From Geodermatophilus obscurus (GTDB lineage: Bacteria > Actinomycetota > Actinomycetes > Mycobacteriales > Geodermatophilaceae): a stretch of 64,000 nucleotides of DNA. A program made the translations under genes and the position numbers. The DNA lies in NCBI RefSeq assembly GCF_900143215.1, contig NZ_FRDM01000002.1:1-64000 (forward strand), in the 5' to 3' direction. This document shows, piece after piece, positions 57,223-64,000 of this stretch (position 1 is its first letter; the number at the start of each line of letters is the position of its first letter). The notes under the pieces were generated by a model. It was not told the origin of the DNA, did not search any database, and saw nothing but the letters and a program-made list of their open reading frames with translations.

Positions 57223-58398
57223 ATGGCCCTGCCTCATCCGACCTCATCCGGGATCGTCGGCGTCGCCGGCCGCGTGGCCGAGCCGGTCGACGTCCGCACC
57301 GCCGACCTGCGGCTGGGCGGGCGGCCGCTGCCGGTGACCAGCCCGGCGCGCGTGTACGTCTGCGGCATCACGCCCTACGACGTGACCCACCTCGGGCACG
57401 CGGCGACGTTCGTGTGGGCCGACGTCCTCGGGTCGGTGCTGCGGCTGGCCGGCGCCGACGTGGTCACCAGCCGGAACGTGACCGACGTCGACGACGTGCT
57501 GACCCGGGCCGCCGACGCCCGCGGCCGGCACTTCGACGAGTTCGCGCTGGGCCAGGAGTTCGCCTTCGAGCAGGACATGCGTGCCCTCGGCGTCCGGCCG
57601 CCGACGCACGCGCCCCGCGCCCGCCACCACGTGACCCACGTGCAGCAGCTGGCGGCGGCGCTGCTGCGGGCCGACCGGGCGTACGAGCGCGAGGGGCACG
57701 TGTTCTTCCGCGGCGCCGAGGCGGTCGCATCGTCGGAGCTGCCCGCCGACCGGGCGCGCGAGCTGGCCGCCGAGTTCGGGGACGAACCGGACGACCCACT
57801 GCGGGAGGACCCCTTCGACGTGCCGGTGTGGCGGCCCTCCGGCGAGCGGGACCCGGCCTGGCCCTCGCCGTGGGGGTGGGGCCGGCCGGGCTGGCACGCG
57901 GAGTGCGCGGCGATGGCGACGGCGACGCTGGGCCGGGGTGTGGACGTGCTCGTGGGCGGCGCCGATCTGGCCTTCCCGCACCACGCGCACCAGGCGGCGA
58001 TGGCCGAGGCGGCGTCCGGGGTGGCACCGTTCGCGCGCAGCCGGGTGCACGTCGGGGCGGTGTCCCAGGACGGCGCCAAGATGGCGAAATCGACCGGCAA
58101 CCTGACGCTGGTGTCCGATCTGCTGCGGGGAACCACCGGGCCGGTGCTGCGACTGCTCGTGCTCGACCGGCCGTGGTCGCAGCCGTGGGAGTACCGGCCG
58201 GAGCTGCTCGAGACGGCGTCCGCGCGGCTCGACGCGCTCTTCGCCGCCGCCGGCCGTCCCGGCTCGTCGCCGGCGGCCAGCCGGGCGGTGGCCGACCGGC
58301 TGCTGGACGACCTCGACGTCTCCGGCGCCCTCGACGTCGCCCTCACCGACGGCGGGGACGCCGCCCGGCAGCTGGTCCGCGTGCTCGCGCTCGGCTGA
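57223..58398 (+). CDS. Diverged MshC/CysRS-like class I ligase
   Basis: The 391-residue protein follows the cysteine:glucosaminyl-inositol ligase (MshC) architecture: zinc Cys in VCGITPYD (C47), HIGH as THLGHA (55-60), NVTDVDDVL, GRPGWHAEC (W224, C228) and GNLTLVSDLL after the KMSKS loop. It differs at usually fixed places: FPHHAHQ at 251-257 instead of FPHHE, and KMAKS (286-290) instead of KMSKS. The C-terminal helices (WSQPWEYRPELL) also differ. It may therefore be a paralogue acting on another amine. Its stop adjoins the truncated DUF222 gene running toward it. Confidence 0.72.
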   Translation: MALPHPTSSGIVGVAGRVAEPVDVRTADLRLGGRPLPVTSPARVYVCGITPYDVTHLGHAATFVWADVLGSVLRLAGADVVTSRNVTDVDDVLTRAADARGRHFDEFALGQEFAFEQDMRALGVRPPTHAPRARHHVTHVQQLAAALLRADRAYEREGHVFFRGAEAVASSELPADRARELAAEFGDEPDDPLREDPFDVPVWRPSGERDPAWPSPWGWGRPGWHAECAAMATATLGRGVDVLVGGADLAFPHHAHQAAMAEAASGVAPFARSRVHVGAVSQDGAKMAKSTGNLTLVSDLLRGTTGPVLRLLVLDRPWSQPWEYRPELLETASARLDALFAAAGRPGSSPAASRAVADRLLDDLDVSGALDVALTDGGDAARQLVRVLALG

Positions 58399-58469
58399 CG
58401 CCCAGCCGCCTGCCACGAGCTCGTCGGCTCGTCCGGCGTCCCCGCTGCGGTCACGGCCGCCAGGGTGCC

Positions 58470-59637
58470 CATCGGCCGCCGGGTGGGCCGGGCAGCCGCG
58501 GCGGGCCGCGGCGCGCAGTTTGCGCAGGGTGGCCACCGCCCTCAGGGTGCCGTGGTCGTCGGTGAAGGAGAAGCCGATCGATCCACCGGGTGGGGTGGGC
58601 AGGCCGATGGCGTCGAGCTGGGCGAGCAGCTCGCGCACGTGCGCGGCGGTGATCGGCACCCCCGCCACCGCGCCGGTGGGCTGCGCGACGGCGCCGGGCC
58701 GGGCGAGTGCGGGCGGCGCCGGGGAGCCGCCGGCGAGGAACCGGCCGGGGGTGAGCGCGCCGAGCGGGACCTGGACGTCGAGGTGCGCGGCCACCGGCTC
58801 GGGGGCCGCCCAGGGCCGCGGGATCAGGTCGGCCAGCACCCCGGACCGCAGCATGCCCAGTGGCCGGTCGTCGCCGGCCTTCTTGGCCCGCCGCGCCGGC
58901 TCGTCGATCCTCGCCTGGCAGGCGGCGGCCAGTTCGTCGGTCATGCCGGCGATCAGCTCGCTGACGCCGTCGCCCACCGGCCGGCGGCGCACGGTCACCG
59001 CCTGGTGGGCGTCCTGGCGCGCCCGGTCGGACGCGGCGGCATCCCGGGCGGCCAGCTCGGCGCGCAGCCGGTCCTGCAGCCGGCGGATGGACAGCGACGC
59101 CGCCTCCGGCAGCACCGCGGCCTCCACCTGGGCGAGCACCGCGGGGTCGGTGCCGCGCACCTTCTCCCCCAGCTCCTCGGCCATGGTGCGGGCGGGTGGC
59201 CAGTCCAGCCGGCCCCGCGCCAGCTCCGCCAGCGTGGCCGGCAGCGACTGCGCCAACGTCAGTGCGTGCTCGGTGAGCACCGTGGCCGTCGCCCGGGCGC
59301 AGGTCAGCGTCAACGCCAGCTCGTCGGCGAAGAACTCCGACACACCTTCCGGCGTCGCATCGGCCCCGGCGGCGGCACCCGGTTCACCGGGCCGGCGGTC
59401 GAGGAAGGCCGGGCGGTCGGCGGTGAAGGCGGCGACCAGTTCCATCTGGTAGGCCGCGAGTTCCGACTCCAGCTGCTGGACCCGCTGCAGCTCCGCGGCC
59501 TTCTCCGCCGCCGTCCGCGCGTACACGGGCAGCACCTCGGCCAGCGCCGGTGGGGAGGTGATCGGCGGCCCGAACTCCGGCGACGGCGGCGCCAGGTCGG
59601 CCACCGTCAGGCCGACGCCGAAGCCACCGGGGAACAT
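58470..59637 (-). pseudogene. DUF222 gene truncated before the HNH domain
   Basis: From ATG at 59637 the frame encodes a normal DUF222 domain (FFADELALTLTCARATATVLTEHALTLAQSLPATLAELARG is one block, key FFADELALTLTCARA) up to RKLRAAARRGCPAHP. There the intact copy at 27965-29452 continues into CGCP and the HNH module. Here homology stops near 58480 and the frame runs on antisense through the MshC-like gene, an artefact of G+C-rich sequence. CRFPxC, DH and CRxHH motifs are absent. It retains the same leaderless DNA-damage-like promoter as the intact copy. Confidence 0.7.
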
Positions 59638-59665
59638 GCCCTGACGGTAGGCCGGGGGTACGACA
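59638..59665 (-). promoter_or_regulatory. DNA-damage-type leaderless promoter of the truncated DUF222 gene
   Basis: On the minus strand TGTCGTAC (59658-59665), N8, TACCGT (59644-59649), N6, ATG. The element is the same as at 29453-29480 except that no GAAC-N4-GTTC box is present. The 8-bp spacer and hexamer equal those of the CoiA-like gene. Promoter conservation beside a broken gene suggests recent truncation. Confidence 0.55.
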
Positions 59666-59841
59666 CTTCCCGGCTCTGACCAGCGAAGACGTCGGTAGAC
59701 ATGGTGACCATGGGGTTGGTGCGGGCAACACGCGCAGACACACCGCGCCGGGTGGCAACACGCCCATGATCAACAGCCCGACGTGCGCGTCCACGGCGAT
59801 TCGCCGCGAGGCGCGACGGGGCCGACGCGGAGTCGGGCGAG

Positions 59842-59869
59842 GGCGACGAACCAGTGGCGACGAACCAGT
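59842..59869. repeat. Tandem 14-bp repeat
   Basis: GGCGACGAACCAGT occurs twice head to tail (59842-59855 and 59856-59869), directly at the end of the 47-residue leftward gene. GGCGACGAACC also forms an arm of the hairpin at 27903-27951. No function is evident. Confidence 0.7.
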
Positions 59870-60012
59870 CAGGCGGCGCGCGACGTCGACGGGGCGGTCG
59901 CGGGCTGCGCCGTCGGCTTGGCGGGCACGGTCCAGCGCATCTCCATGTGCCGGTGCCCGGCGCTGTCCACGACGGGGACCCAACGCGCCTGCGGACACGG
60001 GTTGATGCGCAT
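59869..60012 (-). CDS. Small conserved-looking protein, 47 residues
   Basis: ATG at 60012 opens a 47-codon gene reading MRINPCPQARWVPVVDSAG, HRHMEMRWTVPAKP and a short Ala/Thr tail. The WVPVVDxxGxxxMEMRW pattern is one I associate with short actinobacterial proteins of unknown function, so I take it as real. GAGAGGTGG lies five to seven bases before the ATG as a good ribosome binding site, and CACAAT further upstream could be a -10. It is below the length of typical gene-calling cut-offs. Confidence 0.6.
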   Translation of the reverse strand: MRINPCPQARWVPVVDSAGHRHMEMRWTVPAKPTAQPATAPSTSRAA

Positions 60013-60106
60013 GACAGCCACCTCTCGTTCACCTGTTGTTCACCATTGTGACAGCAGGCACTCCTGGCAGGCACGCGGCGCGACGGAGCTGACCCGAAAG
60101 GGGGAG

Positions 60107-60700
60107 TCAGAGCCAGCCGACCACCGAGGCGCCGATGCCGACGTGCAGCACCGCGCCCGGCACGACGCCGATGACGGTCCCCAGCGTCGCGGGCAGCCAG
60201 CGGATGCTCGACAGGCCGGCGGCGTAGCTGACGATCCAGAACGGCACCGGGCTCACCCGGGCGAGCGCGACGGCGAGGAAGCCGCGGTTCTGGAACAGCC
60301 GGTCGGCGCGCGCCAGCCGTGGGCCGGTGAGCCGGGCGACGGCGTCGCGGCCCAGGTGCCGGCCGAGGGCGAAGCCGCCCATCCCGCCGAACCAGCCGGC
60401 CAGCACGGCGACCGCGAGCCCCGCCGGGAACCCCGCCGCGGCGCCCAGCAGCACCGACAGGGCGGTCCGGGGGACCGGCGCCATCAGCGCGCCGGACACG
60501 GCCAGGACGACGGCGGTCCAGCCGAGCGGCCCCGCGTGGTCCAGCCAGCCCTGCAGCGCCGGGACGCCGGGCCGCTCGACCGTCAGCGCCACGACCGTCG
60601 CCACCACGAGCAGCAGCCCGAGGACGGCGAGCCGCCGCCAGGGCCGGCGGGTCGGCGGGCTCCCCGGCTCCGGTCGAGGGGATCCGGGCCCGGGATGCAC
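60107..60700 (-). CDS. TVP38/TMEM64 (DedA-like) membrane protein
   Basis: The 197-residue protein has about five to six hydrophobic segments. After a proline-rich N-terminus come RRLAVLGLLLVVATVVAL, then APVPRTALSVLLGAAAGFPAGLAVAVLAGWFGG and the conserved RVSPVPFWIVSYAAGLSSIRWLPATLGT (key SPVPF, the VTT-domain signature). Members act in lipid or envelope homeostasis. GTG at 60700 has TAGCGT exactly seven bases upstream (leaderless). GTG at 60709 and ATG at 60787 are alternatives. Confidence 0.83.
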   Translation of the reverse strand: MHPGPGSPRPEPGSPPTRRPWRRLAVLGLLLVVATVVALTVERPGVPALQGWLDHAGPLGWTAVVLAVSGALMAPVPRTALSVLLGAAAGFPAGLAVAVLAGWFGGMGGFALGRHLGRDAVARLTGPRLARADRLFQNRGFLAVALARVSPVPFWIVSYAAGLSSIRWLPATLGTVIGVVPGAVLHVGIGASVVGWL

Positions 60701-60838
60701 GCCATCCACGCTACGGGCGCGGCCGGAGAACCCGGTTGCGGCTGCTGCGACGCTGCGGGCAGTGATCGAGCTCGCGAGGTCACGCATGGGCACAGCACCG
60801 CCGGGCACGGGTCCGACGAGCGCCAGCGAGGAGGACGC

Positions 60839-61972
60839 GTGACCGACCGCCTGCTCGTCGACTTCTTCTACGCCCAGCAGCTGGGCCACGCCGTCGAGGC
60901 GCTGCAGTACTGCGTCGGGCACGCCGCCGCCGTCCCCGGCCGCGAGGTGTCGGTGCTGCTCAACGCGGCCACCCCGACCGAGCTGGCCACCTGGTGCCCA
61001 GCGGTGTCGGCCGTCTTCCCTGTCGACGGGCCGTTCCTGGAGGCCGACCCGGCCGCCGCGGAGCGGCTGGCCGCCGTTCCGCGCGACTGGGACTGGGTGG
61101 TCGACGACACCCGCCGCCACCAGCCCTTCCAGCTCGACCTCTTCCCGGGGATGCGCGACCACTACGCCGCCTCCGACGCGCACCTGCGCGCGCGGCGGGG
61201 CCGCTCGGTCGTCGGCGCCGAACGCGTCGGGTACCTCCCGCACCAGCCGGTGCGCCTCGACCTCCCCGCCGCCGCCCGGGCCGCGGCTCCCCGCCGGCTC
61301 GGCGACGACGCCCGTCCGCGGATCGCCGTCCTCCCCGCCGGGTCGAGCGACCCGTCGCTGTACCCCTCGATCGCCTCCTGGCGGCTGGTGCTCGACGCGC
61401 TGACCGACGCCGTCCCCGGCGTGCAGCTCGTCCTGCTCGGCCGGCTCGCCCGGGACGAGCGCAGCTCCACCTCCTGGGGGCGGGAGGACGTCGACGCGCT
61501 GCTGGCGCACCGATCCGGTCCCGTGGATTGCGTCGACGTCCCCCTTGCCGAGCAGCTGGCCGTGGTCGAGGCCTGCGACGTGCTGCTCGCCCCGCACTCC
61601 GGCTTCGGGATGGCCGCCCTCGCCGTCGGCACGCCGTGGCTGGCGCTCTCCGGCGGGCGCTGGTTCGAGTACTGGGCGAACGCCGGCGTGCCGTTCCGGT
61701 CGGTGCTGCCGGATCCGGCCCGGTACCCGGCGTTCAGCCAGTTCGACCCGGCGGCCGTCGTCCTCGACGGGGACGACGGCCCGCGGACGCCGAGCATGAC
61801 GCGTGCACGGGTGCGCCAGGACCTCGACCGCCTCGTCGCCGGCGCCCGCGAGCTGCTGGCCGGGGAGCTGACCCACGAGCGGGCGCTCGCCGAGTACTAC
61901 CGCGACCTGCGCGCCGTCGTCGGCGCCGAGGCGATCTGGTCGATCGACGGGGTGCACGCCGCGTACTGCTGA
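60839..61972 (+). CDS. Glycosyltransferase family 9-like protein
   Basis: The 377-residue protein resembles GT9 heptosyltransferases: FFYAQQLGHAVEALQYCVGH at the start, IAVLPAGSSDPSLYPSIASWRLVLDALTDAVPGVQLVLLGRL (key LPAGSSDPSLYPS), and VLLAPHSGFGMAALAVGTPWLALSGG near the C-terminus where GT9 enzymes bind the sugar nucleotide. GTG at 60839 follows GAGGAGGAC. It is divergent from the TVP38 gene. Acceptor unknown, perhaps linked to the glycan genes at 41-54 kb. Confidence 0.78.
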   Translation: MTDRLLVDFFYAQQLGHAVEALQYCVGHAAAVPGREVSVLLNAATPTELATWCPAVSAVFPVDGPFLEADPAAAERLAAVPRDWDWVVDDTRRHQPFQLDLFPGMRDHYAASDAHLRARRGRSVVGAERVGYLPHQPVRLDLPAAARAAAPRRLGDDARPRIAVLPAGSSDPSLYPSIASWRLVLDALTDAVPGVQLVLLGRLARDERSSTSWGREDVDALLAHRSGPVDCVDVPLAEQLAVVEACDVLLAPHSGFGMAALAVGTPWLALSGGRWFEYWANAGVPFRSVLPDPARYPAFSQFDPAAVVLDGDDGPRTPSMTRARVRQDLDRLVAGARELLAGELTHERALAEYYRDLRAVVGAEAIWSIDGVHAAYC

Positions 61973-61991
61973 CGACGGGCACCATGGCGGG

Positions 61992-62534
61992 GTGGCGGAG
62001 AGCTGGCTGGTCCGGGACGCGACGGTCGAGGACGCCGCGGCGTGCGCCCGCATCTACGAGCCCTACGTCCGCGACACGGCGGTCTCCTTCGAGCTCGAGC
62101 CGCCGACGCCCGCGCAGCTGGCCGACCGCATCGAGGCCGCGCTCGCCCGGCACGCCTGGCTGGTGCTCGAGGACGGCGGACGGGTCGTCGGGTACGCCCA
62201 CGGCTCGACCTTCAACCTCCGCGCCGCCTACGACTGGTCGACGTCGGTCAGCGTCTACCTCGAGCCCGGCCGCCGGCGCACCGGCGCCGGCCGCGCCCTC
62301 TACACCGCGCTGCTCGACCGGCTGGCCGCCCGTGGCTACCTGACCGCCCTGGCCGGGGTCGCGCTGCCCAACGAGGCGAGCGTCGGGCTGCACACGGCGA
62401 TGGGCTTCGAGCCGGTCGGCACCTACCGCAGGGTCGGCTGGAAGCTCGGCCGCTGGCACGACGTCGCCAGGTTCCAGCGCCCGCTCGGCGCCGGGCCGTC
62501 GGACGACGGCACGCCGCCCGCCCCGCTGACCTGA
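61992..62534 (+). CDS. GNAT N-acetyltransferase (phosphinothricin acetyltransferase-like)
   Basis: The 180-residue GNAT protein matches the PAT/Bar group: VRDATVEDAAACARIYEPYVRDTAVSFELEPP at the N-terminus, the acetyl-CoA pyrophosphate loop RRRTGAGRALYTALLDRL (about 91-108, with RxxGxG) and LPNEASVGLHTAMGFEPVGTYRRVGWKLGRWHDV toward the end. Members acetylate phosphinothricin, methionine sulfoximine or related amino acids. GTG at 61992. Actual resistance cannot be claimed from sequence. It precedes icmF by 87 bases. Confidence 0.88.
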   Translation: MAESWLVRDATVEDAAACARIYEPYVRDTAVSFELEPPTPAQLADRIEAALARHAWLVLEDGGRVVGYAHGSTFNLRAAYDWSTSVSVYLEPGRRRTGAGRALYTALLDRLAARGYLTALAGVALPNEASVGLHTAMGFEPVGTYRRVGWKLGRWHDVARFQRPLGAGPSDDGTPPAPLT

Positions 62535-62562
62535 CCGTGGACACGACGGCCTCGCCGGGAGA

Positions 62563-62580
62563 TACTAGGACGTCCAACTA
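62563..62580. promoter_or_regulatory. Imperfect palindrome upstream of icmF
   Basis: TACTAGGAC (62563-62571) and GTCCAACTA (62572-62580) are complementary at seven of nine positions around the 8-bp perfect core GGACGTCC, 42 to 59 bases before the icmF ATG. The A+T-rich bases stand out from the surroundings. It is a candidate operator; no regulator is adjacent. Confidence 0.45.
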
Positions 62581-62621
62581 AATCGGCGCGGGCCCGTCGC
62601 GCGTCCGACGCTGGGAGCGAC

Positions 62622-64000
62622 ATGCCGTCCGACCTGCACGTCCCCACCCACCCGGTCCGCTTCGTCACCGCGGCGAGCCTGTTCGACGGGCACGACGCCG
62701 CGATCAACGTGATGCGCCGGCTGCTGCAGAGCCAGGGCGCCGAGGTGGTGCACCTCGGTCACGACCGCAGCGTCGACAGCGTCGTCCGCGCGGCGCTGGA
62801 GGAGGACGTGCAGGGGGTGGCGATCTCCTCCTACCAGGGCGGGCACGTCGAGTATTTCGGCTACCTGGTGGAGCGGCTGGCCGAGGCCGGCGCCGGGCAC
62901 GTGAGGGTCTTCGGCGGCGGCGGGGGCGTGATCGTCCCGGAGGAGATCGCGCTGCTCCGCGAGCGCGGCGTCCGGATCTTCAGCCCCGAGGACGGTCAGC
63001 GCCTCGGCCTGCCCGGGATGATCAACGAACTGATCCGCGAGTGCGACGTCGACCTGACCGAGCACCGCCCGGACGTCGAGGCGCTGCTCACCGGGGACCC
63101 CGCGGCCCTGGCCCGGGCGATCACCGTGCTGGAGTCCGGCCGCGACCCCGGGCTCGCGAGCAGGGTCCGGCAGGCGGCCGAGGGCCGGACGGTGCCGGTC
63201 CTGGGCATCACCGGGACCGGCGGCTCGGGCAAGTCGTCGCTCACCGACGAGCTGCTGCGCCGGCTGCGCACCGACCAGGAGGACAAGCTGCGGGTCGCCG
63301 TCCTGGCGATCGACCCGACCCGGCGCCGCGGCGGCGGGGCACTGCTCGGCGACCGGATCCGGATGAACGCCCTCGAGACCGGCGAGGGCTCGCACACCTT
63401 CTTCCGCTCGATGGCCACCCGGTCGGCCGGCGCGGAGACCCCTGCGCACCTGGACGACGTGCTGTGCGCGGTCAAGGCCGCCGGCTTCGACCTGGTGGTC
63501 GTGGAGACGCCCGGCATCGGGCAGGGCGACGCCGGGATCGTGCCGTTCTCCGACGTCGCGCTGTACGTGATGACGCCGGAGTTCGGCGCCGCGTCGCAGC
63601 TGGAGAAGATCGACATGCTCGACTTCGCCGACGTCGTCGCGATCAACAAGTACGAGCGGCGCGGAGCCGAGGACGCCCGGCGGGACGTCGCCCGGCAGAT
63701 GGTGCGCAACCGCGAGGCGTTCGGGCAGCCGTGGGAGCAGATGCCGGTCTTCGGCACCAGTGCCGCCCGGTTCAACGACGACGGCGTGACCGCGCTGTAC
63801 CAGCACCTGCTCGGCCTGCTGGTCGACGAGGGCCTGCCCGCGGGCGCCGGCGTCCTGCCGCGGGTCGACGTCACCGCGTCGTCCGGCCTGACCAGCGTCG
63901 TCCCCGCGCAGCGCGCGCGGTACCTCGCCGAGATCACCGAGGCGGTGCGCGGGTACCACGCGGCCACCGAGGCGCAGGCGGCGGTCGTGCGGCGGCGGCA
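62622..64000 (+). CDS. icmF: Fused isobutyryl-CoA mutase (IcmF), 5' part only
   Basis: The visible 459 codons hold the N-terminal cobalamin-binding domain (SLFDGHDAAINVMRRLLQ at about residues 20-37, the DxH motif giving the cobalt-ligand His, and SYQGGHVEYFGY). The MeaI-type G-protein domain follows: P-loop GTGGSGKSS at about 199-207, AIDPTRRRGGGALLGDRIRMN (key DPTRRRGGGALLGD), VVVETPGIGQGD and NKYERRG. Order B12 domain, then GTPase, is that of IcmF, which interconverts isobutyryl- and n-butyryl-CoA. The mutase part lies beyond 64000. ATG at 62622 follows GGGAGCGAC. Confidence 0.93.
   Translation, partial: MPSDLHVPTHPVRFVTAASLFDGHDAAINVMRRLLQSQGAEVVHLGHDRSVDSVVRAALEEDVQGVAISSYQGGHVEYFGYLVERLAEAGAGHVRVFGGGGGVIVPEEIALLRERGVRIFSPEDGQRLGLPGMINELIRECDVDLTEHRPDVEALLTGDPAALARAITVLESGRDPGLASRVRQAAEGRTVPVLGITGTGGSGKSSLTDELLRRLRTDQEDKLRVAVLAIDPTRRRGGGALLGDRIRMNALETGEGSHTFFRSMATRSAGAETPAHLDDVLCAVKAAGFDLVVVETPGIGQGDAGIVPFSDVALYVMTPEFGAASQLEKIDMLDFADVVAINKYERRGAEDARRDVARQMVRNREAFGQPWEQMPVFGTSAARFNDDGVTALYQHLLGLLVDEGLPAGAGVLPRVDVTASSGLTSVVPAQRARYLAEITEAVRGYHAATEAQAAVVRRR

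Noticed and set aside
57244..58469. C-terminal extension of the DUF222 frame antisense to the MshC-like gene
   Set aside because: It shows no HNH or other motif and lies opposite a recognisable ligase; treated as chance read-through after truncation.
59607..60074. 155-residue minus-strand frame
   Set aside because: It overlaps the DUF222 start and the better supported 47-residue gene, and its composition is that of shadow frames (Arg/Pro/Ser-rich).

Overview
The window is about 75% G+C with dense, mostly short-gap genes, many GTG starts, frequent 4-bp start/stop overlaps and several leaderless-type promoters (TAnnnT six or seven bases before the start codon). Together with DUF222/HNH (13E12-type) genes, a mycothiol-ligase (MshC) relative, PntAB, IcmF and a complete protocatechuate cluster, this points to a mesophilic soil actinobacterium, most likely of the Geodermatophilaceae (Blastococcus, Geodermatophilus or Modestobacter). 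That placement is inference. No rRNA, tRNA or CRISPR array was seen.

Layout. 1-9.6 kb: the left edge cuts an IS5-family element, followed by small housekeeping and hypothetical genes (YnfA-like, methyltransferase, DUF72, EamA, DUF2784, VOC, pentapeptide repeat, DUF4334) and the transhydrogenase pair pntA-pntB. 9.9-12.8 kb: a PAS-GGDEF-EAL protein overlapping an HDOD gene. 12.8-18.5 kb: a serine hydrolase, two co-transcribed acyl-CoA dehydrogenases behind a palindromic operator, and small unknown genes. 18.5-24.6 kb: the aromatic locus, pobA and an IclR regulator facing pcaHGBDC, which converts 4-hydroxybenzoate to 3-oxoadipate. A 27-bp tandem repeat sits between pcaH and pcaG. 24.6-29.5 kb: pgi, an aromatic-type aldehyde dehydrogenase and an intact DUF222/HNH gene under a DNA-damage-type promoter with a LexA-like box. 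29.6-32.6 kb: an MFS transporter and a TetR-EamA pair with a 26-bp perfect palindromic operator. 32.7-37.3 kb: a 5-oxoproline locus (pxpA-pxpB-pxpC, an NRAMP relative without the metal motifs, and a divergent DUF1445 gene). 37.4-40.9 kb: argG, a RibD-like reductase with an AraC-DinB regulator, and a decayed molybdopterin oxidoreductase fragment. 41-53.8 kb: glycan genes, including an operon of two GT4 enzymes around two paralogous Gfo/Idh/MocA dehydrogenases and an MDR dehydrogenase, then GT2, GT4 and GT9 genes interrupted by DinB and CoiA-like genes. 53.9-64 kb: a succinate-semialdehyde-type dehydrogenase with an MDR reductase, pdxY, a diverged MshC-like ligase convergent with a DUF222 gene that has lost its HNH domain, a GT9-like gene, a GNAT gene, and the 5' part of icmF running off the edge.

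Three observations stand out. First, the two DUF222 genes and the CoiA-like gene share one promoter design, TGTCGkAC-N8-TAnnnT-N6-start, close to the LexA-independent (PafBC/RecA-NDp) DNA-damage promoter. Second, six copies of a stem-loop repeat lie at gene 3' ends, and in four of them the outer stem changes on both sides so that pairing is kept. Third, the pxp locus pairs 5-oxoprolinase with a DUF1445 gene and a non-metal-type NRAMP protein.
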